A stretch of 64,000 nucleotides of DNA from Lachnospiraceae bacterium JLR.KK008 (GTDB lineage Bacteria > Bacillota > Clostridia > Lachnospirales > Lachnospiraceae), in assembly GCA_037015955.1 (NCBI GenBank), contig CP143548.1, positions 1,978,001 through 2,042,000 of the forward strand, written 5' to 3'. Below, piece after piece: positions 51,603-60,112 of this stretch (position 1 is the stretch's first letter; each line of letters starts with the position of its first letter). Below the pieces are notes generated by a model, which was not told where the DNA came from, did no database searches, and saw nothing but the letters and a program-made list of their open reading frames with translations. A program made the translations under genes and the position numbers.

Positions 51603-52540
51603 AACCTGTAATCCTCATCAAAAATACCCTCCACCACACACTTGTCCTTCTTTCTGCCAAGTACAATAAAACGTCGAAATTCCTGTTGTGCCAACAGTTG
51701 CCCGATATACCGTTTCTCTCTCATCTCTTCCATACTGCTGCCATGAGCGGTAACAATCAGACTGCTGCCGCACCGGAGCACCTGCATCAGCGCCTGCACA
51801 TCTTCCATGCTTCCGATCTCGTCTACCGCCACTACTTTGGGAGACATAGAGCGGATCAGCATCATCATCCCCGCTGCCTTGGGACAGCCATCAAGCACAT
51901 CTGTGCGAATACCGATGTTATTCTGGGCAACTCCCATATAACTTCCCGCGATCTCCGACCGTTCATCCACCACACCGACACAGCGCCCTCCGCCATATGG
52001 GTTCCCGTCGGAAACCTGTCGGATAATGTCTCTGAGCATTGTCGTCTTGCCGCAGCCCGGCGGAGAAATGATCATACCACTCAAAAATCTCCCCTTCTCA
52101 TACAGATAGGGCATGACCCGGTCTGCCGCGCCAATGATCTCATGTGCAATTCTGATATTCATGTATGAAATATGCTTGAGCTTTCTGATTCCGCCATCCT
52201 CGTCTGCCACTGCCTGTCCGGCTACTCCGATACGGTGTCCTCCGGGTACCGTCAAAAACCCCTGCCGCAGCTCTTCCTCATACGCATAGACCGAATACCG
52301 GCATATGTGATTTAAGACTGCTTCCAGTTCCCTGGCACGAATCCGATATGCCTGTCCTTCATCAGCAGTCGTCCCGCCATCTTTGCCCAGAAAGCATTCT
52401 CTCTGCCCCAAAAGTACCGTCACTGGCTTGTCTGCCCGCAGACGAATCTCTTGCAGACTATCAGCCTGACTGGCAATGTTCTGCCACAGTCCCCTGAGAA
52501 AATCCGGAAACAGACCTAATATTTCTTCTCTGTGTACCAT
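51587..52540 (-). CDS. spoIIIAA: Stage III sporulation protein AA (ATPase)
   Basis: A 317-residue cytosolic ATPase of the secretion-ATPase type that powers the SpoIIIA channel. Walker A is SPPGCGKTTMLRD (near residue 160), Walker B is PKVVAVDEIGS, and a conserved LIVTAHGSSMEEM follows. First gene of the operon. AGAGGTGAGGGC precedes the ATG, and a sigma-E-type promoter lies 20-48 bases upstream. Confidence 0.95.
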   Translation of the reverse strand: MVHREEILGLFPDFLRGLWQNIASQADSLQEIRLRADKPVTVLLGQRECFLGKDGGTTADEGQAYRIRARELEAVLNHICRYSVYAYEEELRQGFLTVPGGHRIGVAGQAVADEDGGIRKLKHISYMNIRIAHEIIGAADRVMPYLYEKGRFLSGMIISPPGCGKTTMLRDIIRQVSDGNPYGGGRCVGVVDERSEIAGSYMGVAQNNIGIRTDVLDGCPKAAGMMMLIRSMSPKVVAVDEIGSMEDVQALMQVLRCGSSLIVTAHGSSMEEMREKRYIGQLLAQQEFRRFIVLGRKKDKCVVEGIFDEDYRLCSGY

Positions 52541-52559
52541 GCCCTCACCTCTTTATCTC

Positions 52560-52588
52560 AATATATGAAGGGGGTAAAAAGTTATGAC
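52560..52588 (-). promoter_or_regulatory. Sigma-E-type promoter of the spoIIIA operon
   Basis: Minus strand GTCATAA, 14-bp spacer, CATATATT, close to the mother-cell sigma-E consensus in both boxes and spacing. It ends 20 bases before the spoIIIAA start codon. Sigma-E control is the known regulation of this operon. Confidence 0.75.
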
Positions 52589-52674
52589 TGTTTTTTGGAA
52601 GATTCACCAGTCAGGCCCGTCAGCACAAATTTACACTGTATACAAAAAAATACATAATTTTCCTCAAAAAATAC

Positions 52675-52703
52675 TAGACATAATCAATCTCCAGTGATAT
52701 TAT
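52675..52703 (+). promoter_or_regulatory. Sigma-A promoter of the glycyl radical protein gene
   Basis: TAGACA, 17-bp spacer, TATTAT with TGA upstream (extended -10). A TATAAT three bases further on is an alternative. The surroundings are very A/T rich, unlike the rest of the window, as for a strongly expressed gene. Confidence 0.65.
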
Positions 52704-52758
52704 AATAACATAAACAGTAACCATTATTATTATTAAAGGAAATAAAGGAGTGGACATT

Positions 52759-53004
52759 ATGGCAGCAACGAACACAGCGCAGGTTGAAAATTTGGTATCT
52801 TTATTGGACGGTTATGCAACAAAAGGCGGACATCATTTGAATGTTAATGTATTGAACAGAGATATGCTGTTGGATGCTCAGAAACATCCTGAAAACTATC
52901 CTCAGCTTACCATTCGTGTATCCGGATATGCGGTGAACTTTATTAAGCTGACACCGGAACAGCAGGCTGACGTTATTTCAAGAACATTCCATGAGTCTAT
53001 TTGA
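52759..53004 (+). CDS. grcA: Small stand-alone glycyl radical protein (GrcA/YfiD-like)
   Basis: An 81-residue protein. From residue 25 to the end it is like the C-terminus of pyruvate formate-lyase: [16 protein letters not shown], then [15 protein letters not shown] with Gly56 as the radical glycine, then [18 protein letters not shown]. The 24 residues before it form a short helix. Stand-alone proteins of this kind (YfiD/GrcA in Escherichia coli, about 127 residues) replace the radical domain of oxygen-damaged pyruvate formate-lyase. This one is shorter and has almost only the radical domain. Start at ATG 52759 with AAAGGAG eight bases before; a GTG at 52750 is inside that site. Divergent from spoIIIA, with its own strong promoter. 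Confidence 0.9.
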   Translation: MAATNTAQVENLVSLLDGYATKGGHHLNVNVLNRDMLLDAQKHPENYPQLTIRVSGYAVNFIKLTPEQQADVISRTFHESI

Positions 53005-53051
53005 TCAGATTGATAGTGTTTCTATTATTGTTTTTTAATCTTTAAATTCAA

Positions 53052-53098
53052 GAATTCTGCTCTGCAGGATTCTCCGCCTGCGGCGGGCCGCTTCGGCG
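53052..53098 (+). repeat. Cluster of three small hairpins after grcA
   Basis: Three adjacent inverted repeats: GAATTCTGC / GCAGGATTC (53052-53072), CCGCC-TGC-GGCGG (53074-53086) and GCCG-CTT-CGGC (53088-53098). They lie in the 3' untranslated region between the grcA stop and the terminator, and could protect the 3' end or be a dispersed repeat. Confidence 0.55.
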
Positions 53099-53147
53099 GT
53101 ATTCCCTTCCTGCCGCAGTGTGGCGCCAAACTTGCAGACATAACAAA

Positions 53148-53193
53148 AGGTGTAAAGTCGGGGGCAATCCCGCAGTCTTTACACCTCTTTTTA
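53148..53193 (+). terminator. Bidirectional terminator between grcA and lgt
   Basis: Stem AGGTGTAAAG / CTTTACACCT with an inner CGGGG/CCCG extension, followed by CTTTTTAT on the plus strand and TTTTGTTAT on the minus strand. It lies 13 bases past the lgt stop and about 145 bases past grcA. Confidence 0.85.
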
Positions 53194-53205
53194 TAATATG
53201 ACTTA

Positions 53206-54108
53206 TTATTTCTCTTTCTCGATATAGTCCGATTCTTTTTCTCTGATGCACGCTGCCCTTCTGCGGACTATGACCTCCGTCAAAAGCGCAAACAGCACGA
53301 GTATCCCGGCCAGCACCTGAGACACTGCAATCTCCGTGTGAGGAAGCAAAAGCTGGTCTGTGCGCAGACCCTCGATCACGCATCTCCCCAATCCATAGCC
53401 GCCCAGATAAAGCAGCATAATCTCTCCCTGGAATTTTTTATGTTTCCGATATAACAGCAACAGACAGAGAATCAGCAGATTCCACAGACTCTCATATAGA
53501 AACGTCGGATGCACCTGAATATAATTCGTCCCCTCCAACATATGCTCAGACAGAGAAGTCGAGATTTCCCAGGGCCTTACCGCCTCCACCGGCAGACGCA
53601 TGGCAAACAGATTATCCGTATACTGTCCGAAAGCCTCCCGGTTCATAAAATTCCCCCATCTGCCGATGATCTGACCCAGAATCAGTCCCATGACCGCCGT
53701 ATCCCCAAGCTGAAAAAAGGAGATCTTTTTGACATAGCAGTAAATCGCCGCCGTGAGAAAAGAAGCAATCACCGTACCGTAAATCGCAAGCCCGCCGCCC
53801 CGCAGATTAAATATGCTCAGAAGGTTATCTTTATATTGATCCCAGGAAAATATCACATAGTAGACCCTTGATCCCACAATGGAAAAGAAAATAGCATAAA
53901 TCGCAAAATCCCAATAAATATCCGGGTCCTGGCCTGTGATTTTCGCTTCATGAACGACCATCCATACGCCGGCGATCACACCAATCCCGATAATCAGTCC
54001 ATAAAATGCAACCGGAAATCCAAAGACCGAAAATGTCTTCGGCACATTTTCCAGATAGATGCGCAGATGGGGAAATGCAATATCTCCCGTATTCATCAGT
54101 TCCTGCAT
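53206..54108 (-). CDS. lgt: Prolipoprotein diacylglyceryl transferase
   Basis: A 300-residue membrane enzyme that attaches diacylglycerol to the lipobox cysteine of lipoproteins, of which this window alone encodes several. Seven hydrophobic segments are seen. The Lgt signature GRWGNFMNREAFG is near residue 150, and YGLIIGIGVIAGV and RGGGLAIYG (conserved His-less variant of the HGG loop) come before it. The ribosome site AAAGGAATG precedes ATG. It follows ychF in the same direction with a 56-base gap. Confidence 0.94.
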   Translation of the reverse strand: MQELMNTGDIAFPHLRIYLENVPKTFSVFGFPVAFYGLIIGIGVIAGVWMVVHEAKITGQDPDIYWDFAIYAIFFSIVGSRVYYVIFSWDQYKDNLLSIFNLRGGGLAIYGTVIASFLTAAIYCYVKKISFFQLGDTAVMGLILGQIIGRWGNFMNREAFGQYTDNLFAMRLPVEAVRPWEISTSLSEHMLEGTNYIQVHPTFLYESLWNLLILCLLLLYRKHKKFQGEIMLLYLGGYGLGRCVIEGLRTDQLLLPHTEIAVSQVLAGILVLFALLTEVIVRRRAACIREKESDYIEKEK

Positions 54109-54164
54109 TGTTTCATTCCTTTCCGCCTACGATTCACAGCAAAGCATTCCCAGCCATGCCATTT

Positions 54165-55265
54165 CTATACATTGAACCGGAATAAGATCACATCCCCGTC
54201 CCTGACGACATATTCCTTTCCTTCCATACCGACAAGTCCCTTTTCTCGCGCAGCGGCAAGAGACCCCTGTTCCAGCAGATCTTTATAATTGACTACCTCA
54301 GCCTTGATAAACCCACGTTCAAAATCCGTATGAATCTTACCGGCAGCCTGCGGCGCTTTGGTGCCAATCCTGATCGTCCATGCACGTGTCTCGTCCTCTC
54401 CTGCCGTGAGAAAACTCTGCAGACCAAGCAGACGGTAACTTGCCCGGATCAGTTTTTCCAGACCCGACTCTTTTAACCCCAGATCTTCCAAAAACATCGC
54501 TTTTTCGTCCTCATCCAGCTCCGCGATCTCCTGTTCGATCTGCGCACAGATGACAAACACCTCGCTGCTTGTCTCAGCGGCAAATTTGCGGACTTTCTCC
54601 ACGCCTGCATTGCCCCTGCCGTCTTCAGCAAGATCTTCCTCGCTCACATTGGCGGCGAAGATAACCGGTTTTGCCGTGAGCAGGTTATAACTGCTGAACA
54701 AGAGTATTTCCTCTTCCTCTTCTCCCGGATCAAAATTCAGAGCCAGACTTCCATTTTCCAGATGCGCTTTCAGGCGCTCCAAAAGTGCCAGCTCTTTTGC
54801 CAGCGCCTTGTCCATTCTGGCCCCCTTGGCCACTCGGGCGATCCTCCGTTCTATAATCTCAATATCTGAAAAAATCAGTTCCAGATTGATCGTCTCTATA
54901 TCACGCAGCGGGTCAACGCTCCCATCCACATGAATGACATTATCATCCTCAAAACAACGGACCACATGTACAACGGCATCCACCTCACGAATATTACTCA
55001 AAAACTGGTTGCCCAGCCCTTCTCCTTTTGATGCGCCTTTTACAAGTCCCGCAATGTCAACAAATTCTATGACAGCCGGCGTCACCTTTTTCGAATGATA
55101 CAGATCTCCCAGAAGTTTCAGCCTCTCATCCGGCACGGTAACGATCCCGATATTAGGATCTATCGTGCAGAAAGGATAATTGGCCGACTCTGCCCCCGCC
55201 TTTGTCAATGAATTGAACAATGTACTTTTCCCTACATTCGGCAGTCCTACGATGCCCAGTTTCAT
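54165..55265 (-). CDS. ychF: Redox-regulated ATPase YchF (Obg family)
   Basis: A 366-residue P-loop protein. The G1 motif is [17 protein letters not shown] at residue 6, G3 is [17 protein letters not shown], and the NKxD place reads [11 protein letters not shown] as in YchF, which prefers ATP. The C-terminal TGS-like domain (about 280-366) ends with [11 protein letters not shown]. It associates with ribosomes and is linked to oxidative stress. A TGATATAAT extended -10 about 125 bases upstream (minus strand 55392-55387) is the probable promoter. Confidence 0.95.
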   Translation of the reverse strand: MKLGIVGLPNVGKSTLFNSLTKAGAESANYPFCTIDPNIGIVTVPDERLKLLGDLYHSKKVTPAVIEFVDIAGLVKGASKGEGLGNQFLSNIREVDAVVHVVRCFEDDNVIHVDGSVDPLRDIETINLELIFSDIEIIERRIARVAKGARMDKALAKELALLERLKAHLENGSLALNFDPGEEEEEILLFSSYNLLTAKPVIFAANVSEEDLAEDGRGNAGVEKVRKFAAETSSEVFVICAQIEQEIAELDEDEKAMFLEDLGLKESGLEKLIRASYRLLGLQSFLTAGEDETRAWTIRIGTKAPQAAGKIHTDFERGFIKAEVVNYKDLLEQGSLAAAREKGLVGMEGKEYVVRDGDVILFRFNV

Positions 55266-55386
55266 ACTTATCTTCCCCTGTCCGAAAATCCTTCGTTTAT
55301 TTAAAAGATTCTCGCCTTTCTCTATACTTTAGCCACACCGGCCTTTGCCATCCGCTTTCCTCGGAAACTGCTTTATACAGCTTGTC

Positions 55387-55415
55387 ATTATATCATATCA
55401 TCTCTGGTTTTGGAA
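55387..55415 (-). promoter_or_regulatory. Probable promoter of ychF
   Basis: Minus strand TTCCAA, 17-bp spacer, TATAAT with TGA upstream. The leader to the ychF start would be about 115 nt; no clear structure was seen in it. Confidence 0.5.
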
Positions 55416-55482
55416 TAATCAAATCTACTTTTCACTCTAAAATTATTGTCTCCTGCCTCATCAAAATTTGTACCATTTTTCA

Positions 55483-55511
55483 TAGACTTTCCAATTCAAC
55501 TATGATATACT
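55483..55511 (+). promoter_or_regulatory. Sigma-A promoter of the coiled-coil gene
   Basis: TAGACT, 17-bp spacer, TATACT with TGA upstream (extended -10), followed after 10 bases by AGGAGGTGA and the start codon. Confidence 0.6.
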
Positions 55512-55534
55512 CGACGCACAGGAGGTGAAACAAT

Positions 55535-56062
55535 ATGACAGATAGTGAAAAACTTGACCTGATCTTAAATGAGGTGCAGGGCATGAAATCTGATATGCAT
55601 GGTTTGAAAATTGACGTGCAAAATCTGAAGAGTGATGTGCAAGAACTGAAAAACGATGTGCAAGAACTGAAAAACGATGTGCAAGAACTAAAAAATGATG
55701 TGCAAGAACTGAAAAGTGACGTACACAATCTGAAAAATGATGTGCAAGAACTGAAAAGCGACGTACACAATCTGAAAAACGATGTACAAGAACTAAAAAT
55801 TAAAGTAAAGAACCTGGAAACTGGCATGGAAAATCTGAACACAGAACTTCAGGAAGTAAAGCGGCGCGTCACTAAAACAGAGCTGACGATCGAAAACGAA
55901 ATCCGCATCAACATCCAGCGTGTGGCGGAGGGCCATCTTGACTTGTTAAGAAAGCTAAACGAATTGGTAAAACTCTACGGTGAAATCAAAGATAAGCAGG
56001 AAGTGCATGACATTTATATCAACATGCACGATAATAAGTTAAAAGCATTGGTGGCACAGTAA
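55535..56062 (+). CDS. Heptad-repeat coiled-coil protein
   Basis: A 175-residue soluble protein that I cannot name by family. Residues about 20-105 are made of almost perfect heptads, mainly DVQELKN, DVQELKS and DVHNLKN, about 12 in a row, with hydrophobic Val and Leu at the a and d positions: a long parallel coiled coil. The C-terminal third (RRVTKTELTIENEIRINIQRVAEGHLDLLRKL) is also helical. The repeat is copied at DNA level as 21-bp units with few changes, so unit number may vary between strains. It has a strong ribosome site AGGAGGTGA and its own promoter, in opposite orientation to its neighbours ychF and rsgA. Likely oligomeric scaffold; partner unknown. Confidence 0.8.
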   Translation: MTDSEKLDLILNEVQGMKSDMHGLKIDVQNLKSDVQELKNDVQELKNDVQELKNDVQELKSDVHNLKNDVQELKSDVHNLKNDVQELKIKVKNLETGMENLNTELQEVKRRVTKTELTIENEIRINIQRVAEGHLDLLRKLNELVKLYGEIKDKQEVHDIYINMHDNKLKALVAQ

Positions 56063-56151
56063 TAATCACTTTGTCAGATCGGCGGCGAAAAAGTAAACTA
56101 CCAAATCCCAGATCGCTTCTACCGCCAGTTACTCAAATCTCAGATCATATC

Positions 56152-57030
56152 TCAATATTTTTTCTGATTTTTTAATTCCTCGTACAGCAGGCAGTAATTA
56201 TCATAGCGAATTTTATTGATCTTTCCTTCAGAAAGTGCCGTTCTGACCATGCAATCCGGCTCATGTACATGTACGCAGCCCATAAACCTGCACTTGTTCT
56301 CATAAGGCAAAAATTCCGGATAAAGGTACCGCAGTTCTTCCTTCTCCAAGTGAAACAGTCCCAGTGAACTGAATCCCGGCGTATCCATCAGGTACGTATC
56401 CTCTGCAATGCAGATCAGTTCACTGTGACGTGTCGTATGCTTTCCTCTGGCAATCTTCTCGCTGACAGCCCCTGTCTCCATCCGTACATGAGTCTGCAGC
56501 GTATTGACAAGAGAAGATTTACCAACGCCGCTTGGACCTGCAGCCGTTGTTGTTTTTCCCTGCAGCAAATCTTTCAGTTCCTCGATACCACTGCCATCCA
56601 GGGTGCTTGTAAAGACCAAACGGCAGCCCACTGCTCCATATATATCCCGAAATGCCTGCTCTTCCTGCTGCGTAGCCATGTCCGTCTTGTTAAAGCAGAC
56701 GATGCCAGGCAGGCCCTGCTGCCGGATCATCACGAGAAATCGGTCCAGGAGATTAAAATTGGGCAGAGGACGATTCATGGCAAATATGACAAGCGCCTGA
56801 TCGACATTGGCAACTGCCGGCCTGATCAAGGCATTTTTTCTGGGAAAGATCTGATCGACATTGCCCTCTTTTGCACTCTCATCGATCACAGACATCTCCA
56901 CATCGTCTCCAACCAGAGGTTTTATCCCCAGCTTACGGAAAATGCCCTTTGCCTTACAGGTATAGATCTCCCCTTTCCCCGTATGGACATAGTAAAACCC
57001 TGCAATTCCCCTGATGATCTTTCCTTTCAT
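56152..57030 (-). CDS. rsgA: Ribosome small subunit-dependent GTPase RsgA
   Basis: A 292-residue circularly permuted GTPase in 30S maturation. The OB fold (1-70) is followed by the G domain with G4 NKTD first, G1 GPSGVGKSSLVNTL near 168 and G3 DTPGF, then the zinc-binding C-terminus with C...CxHxxxxxC (NKCRFMGCVHVHEPDCMV). Start chosen at ATG 57030, 16 bases past the prkC stop, with GGAAGGG before it. It completes the prpC-prkC-rsgA order seen widely in Firmicutes. Confidence 0.95.
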   Translation of the reverse strand: MKGKIIRGIAGFYYVHTGKGEIYTCKAKGIFRKLGIKPLVGDDVEMSVIDESAKEGNVDQIFPRKNALIRPAVANVDQALVIFAMNRPLPNFNLLDRFLVMIRQQGLPGIVCFNKTDMATQQEEQAFRDIYGAVGCRLVFTSTLDGSGIEELKDLLQGKTTTAAGPSGVGKSSLVNTLQTHVRMETGAVSEKIARGKHTTRHSELICIAEDTYLMDTPGFSSLGLFHLEKEELRYLYPEFLPYENKCRFMGCVHVHEPDCMVRTALSEGKINKIRYDNYCLLYEELKNQKKY

Positions 57031-57046
57031 GATACCCTTCCGCCTG

Positions 57047-59179
57047 CTATGATTCCGGTGTAAACTGTACCGGCCTTTCAATGATCCTCTGTTCCTGACT
57101 CCCCGGAACCGTAATCTGCTCTCCGGTAGCCGGATCAGTCGTCACTGTCGGCTGTGTCTCCGCCGTGTATACAAATGTAAGTTTCCCTGCTGAACTCCCT
57201 TTAATGCCCGCGATATTAATGGAAAAAGGGAAACTGGTTCTGTTATTTTCACGAAGCAGTTCCTGACCGCTGTCAGTCGTCAAAACGACCGTCACAGGCG
57301 TACCTGCCAGAAATGCCGGGTCTTCCAGTACCGGACTATCCACATTGGCTACATAACCGTAAGTCAACTCTGCCGGCCCCACACTGATCCTTATATCGAT
57401 CGGCGTTGACGGATCAACGAGCATATCCGGAGACGTGCTCTGATAACATACAAGACCGGTAAATGCCGGGTCCTCATAATTAACTTCCTCCACATTGCCA
57501 ACTACAAGCCCTGCTTCTGTGAGTGTGACAGTGGCATCCATCTCCGACATGCCCATGACACTGGGCACACGTACCTTACTCGTATCCGGCCCGCTGCTGA
57601 TCTGAAGACTTACGGTAGACCCTCTGGGCACCTTCTCTCCTGCCTTGGGAGACTGACCTGCCACATTGCCTTTCTCTACCGTATCGGACGGCACATCCGT
57701 CTTTCCGACCTGAAATCCTTCTTTTTCCAGAAGCGCTGTCGCTTCCGCCAGTGACTTTCCGGTCACATCGATCATCTCGATACCTTCTTTGCCCGCACTC
57801 ACCGTCAATTCGACTGTCGTACCAGCAGCAGCCATTCTCCCTGCTGCGATGTTACTGCCGATTACAATATCCTGTTCATATTCGGAAGATTCTTCATACG
57901 CCACACTGTAACTAAGGCCAAGCTCGCTTAACATTTCTTTCGCCTTTGTCAGCGACATTCCTTTCACATCCGGCATCTCTACTTCTTCTTGCTTCTCTGT
58001 GCCGAATCTGGATTTAATATCATCCAGATCCACGATCCCCAGTGTCTTGCCTGCAATAAAAAGGACGATACAGCCAATGAGTACCGCTGCGATTACTGCC
58101 AGTATCGTAGTAATGCGTTCCATCTTCGGATCATAATCGTCCTCATCCTCTTCGTCGTCTTCCATTCTCTCGCTTCTGCTTTTACCGGACTTGCTCTTTT
58201 TCGGTTTCCTGCCAGTATCGTTGAGACGCAGATGTTCTTCTTCATTATCCTTTTTGGATGACTTTTTCTTTGGTTTTATATTTTCACTGCCTTGCTCCGT
58301 CACAACCTTGGTCTGTCCCGCCGTATCTCCATCGTCAATCACGACAAAGTCTTCATCCGGATTGATCAGAGAATGTTTCAGGTCCTCAATGACTGCTGCC
58401 ATTTTCTGATAACGTCTGTCGGGACTTTTCTGTGTACATTTGTACACGATCTGCTCCGCACTGACAGGGATTTCCGGTACAAAATCTCTCGGAGACGGCA
58501 TCTGATCCTGAATATGCTTAATCGCAATAGCTACTGTCGTCTCCCCATTAAAGGGGACCCTGCCGGTCAGCATCTCAAATAATGTGACACCAAGAGAATA
58601 AATATCGCTTTTCTCGTCGCTGTAACCACCTCTCGCCTGTTCCGGAGACGTATAATGTACCGAACCCATGACATTGGACGTGATCGTATTGCTTGTCGCC
58701 GCCTTGGCAATCCCGAAATCCGTTACCTTCACTTTACCGTCTTTAGATATGATAATATTCTGCGGTTTGATGTCCCTGTGAATGATATGGTTGTTATGCG
58801 CGGCTTCGATCCCCATGGAAACCTGAATCGCAATACTGATTGCTTCCTTGACCGACAGTCTCGCCTTTTTTTCTATATATTTCTTTAATGTAATGCCCTC
58901 TACAAGCTCCATTACAATATAATAAATATCGTTTTCCTCTCCGACATCGTACACATTGACAATGTTGGGGTGCATCAGCCCCGCTGCCGCTTGTGCCTCG
59001 CTCCGGAATTTGGAGACAAAATTGGTGTTTTCACTGAATTCCTGTTTTAACACTTTTACCGCCACAAAACGGTTCAGTTTGTGATCTTTTGCTTTATATA
59101 CATCAGACATACCGCCGGTGCCGATCTTTTCCAATATTTCATATCGGTCGCCTATGAGCATTCCAATCTTTATCATCAT
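57047..59179 (-). CDS. prkC: PASTA-domain Ser/Thr kinase
   Basis: A 710-residue membrane kinase of the PrkC/Stk1 family. The kinase domain (about 12-275) has GTGGMSDVYKAKD, VAVKVLKQ, HRDIKPQNIII and DFGIAKA, all complete. A charged linker (290-350) is followed by one membrane segment (about 357-378, ILAVIAAVLIGCIVLFIAG) and three PASTA domains (about 395-600: VEMPDVKGMSLTKAKEML, EMIDVTGKSLAEATALL, VRVPSVMGMSEMDATVTL), then a further extracellular C-terminal domain (to 710). PASTA repeats bind muropeptides and link wall state, and in spore formers germination, to phosphorylation. It lies between prpC, which reverses its action, and rsgA. Confidence 0.96.
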   Translation of the reverse strand: MMIKIGMLIGDRYEILEKIGTGGMSDVYKAKDHKLNRFVAVKVLKQEFSENTNFVSKFRSEAQAAAGLMHPNIVNVYDVGEENDIYYIVMELVEGITLKKYIEKKARLSVKEAISIAIQVSMGIEAAHNNHIIHRDIKPQNIIISKDGKVKVTDFGIAKAATSNTITSNVMGSVHYTSPEQARGGYSDEKSDIYSLGVTLFEMLTGRVPFNGETTVAIAIKHIQDQMPSPRDFVPEIPVSAEQIVYKCTQKSPDRRYQKMAAVIEDLKHSLINPDEDFVVIDDGDTAGQTKVVTEQGSENIKPKKKSSKKDNEEEHLRLNDTGRKPKKSKSGKSRSERMEDDEEDEDDYDPKMERITTILAVIAAVLIGCIVLFIAGKTLGIVDLDDIKSRFGTEKQEEVEMPDVKGMSLTKAKEMLSELGLSYSVAYEESSEYEQDIVIGSNIAAGRMAAAGTTVELTVSAGKEGIEMIDVTGKSLAEATALLEKEGFQVGKTDVPSDTVEKGNVAGQSPKAGEKVPRGSTVSLQISSGPDTSKVRVPSVMGMSEMDATVTLTEAGLVVGNVEEVNYEDPAFTGLVCYQSTSPDMLVDPSTPIDIRISVGPAELTYGYVANVDSPVLEDPAFLAGTPVTVVLTTDSGQELLRENNRTSFPFSINIAGIKGSSAGKLTFVYTAETQPTVTTDPATGEQITVPGSQEQRIIERPVQFTPES

Positions 59180-59215
59180 TTACCTCCAGCAGCGCAGCAT
59201 CTGCGCCATCAGTAA

Positions 59216-59962
59216 CTATTTCTCTTCCCAGGTCGCAAAGGAATCAATCAGGATCACTGCAATGTTGTCTTTCCCGCCATTTCTGTTGGCTGCGTCAACA
59301 AGCTGCCGTCCTTTTTCCGAGAGGCTCCCGTCTCCGCTGACGATCTCCCGGATCTCTTCATCCTCCAGCATATTCGTAAGCCCGTCCGAACATAGCAATA
59401 TAAGGTCGCCCGGTGTCACAGATACCTGAAAAAAATCGATCTCTATCGTATCCTGTGCACCCACGGCTCTCGTAATAATATTTTTATCAGGATGACTTCT
59501 GGCTGCCTTTTTATCGATACCTCCCATACGGACCATCTCTTCCACAAGAGAATGATCCTTTGTGATCTGCCTGATCTCTTCCCGGTCGATGATGTACAGA
59601 CGACTGTCCCCGACATTGGCGCACTGTAACACAGCGTCCTCAAGCGTGGCTGCCACTACCGTAGTGCCCATCCCGAAAAGATTCTCATTTTCCTGCGCCA
59701 TCCCCCGGATATACGTATTTGCCTCCCGAATGGCATTACCCAGTATCCATACGGGTTCCGTCTGCTCCGACAGCCTGATCTGATGCTCCATCATCTCAAC
59801 CGTATATCGGGACGCATAGTCACCCGCATTGTGGCCGCCCATACCATCCGCCACAATAAACACATTCGGAAGGTTTCCAATGGGGCATACCGATGCGAAC
59901 ACATAATCCTGATTCAATTTTCTCCGCTTTCCAATATCTGTGATGGAAAATGCCTGTAACAC
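59216..59962 (-). CDS. prpC: PP2C-type protein phosphatase
   Basis: A 248-residue metal-dependent phosphatase. Metal-binding motifs are NQDYVFA, VADGMGGHNAG, the LCSDGLTNML Asp and GGKDNIAVILI. It counteracts PrkC, encoded 36 bases downstream. The start chosen is GTG 59962 with GGAGG seven bases upstream; an open frame to 60034 exists, but its added residues are hydrophobic and unlike the family. A sigma-A promoter lies about 105 bases before the start. Confidence 0.93.
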   Translation of the reverse strand: MLQAFSITDIGKRRKLNQDYVFASVCPIGNLPNVFIVADGMGGHNAGDYASRYTVEMMEHQIRLSEQTEPVWILGNAIREANTYIRGMAQENENLFGMGTTVVAATLEDAVLQCANVGDSRLYIIDREEIRQITKDHSLVEEMVRMGGIDKKAARSHPDKNIITRAVGAQDTIEIDFFQVSVTPGDLILLCSDGLTNMLEDEEIREIVSGDGSLSEKGRQLVDAANRNGGKDNIAVILIDSFATWEEK

Positions 59963-60067
59963 CTTTATGCCTCCTGCAAATAAACCTACTATTCCATATT
60001 TACAAATATTAGCATACATACAGTAAAAGAGCAAGTGAAAACTCCCCTGCTCTTATAGTAGCCGATT

Positions 60068-60096
60068 ATTATACTTTAAATTCCGCATAAATGCAA
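60068..60096 (-). promoter_or_regulatory. Sigma-A promoter of the prpC-prkC-rsgA operon
   Basis: Minus strand TTGCAT, 17-bp spacer, perfect TATAAT. The leader includes a 7-bp hairpin AAGAGCA / TGCTCTT followed by TTAC (60056-60024), which may act as a weak attenuator. Confidence 0.8.
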
Positions 60097-60112
60097 GTTA
60101 TAAAACGAACAC

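Noticed and set aside
55480-55842. Minus-strand frame rich in Ser, Cys, Thr and Phe opposite the coiled-coil gene
   Set aside because: It is the exact antisense of the heptad repeats and has no ribosome site; the plus-strand gene has a promoter, a ribosome site and a sensible protein.
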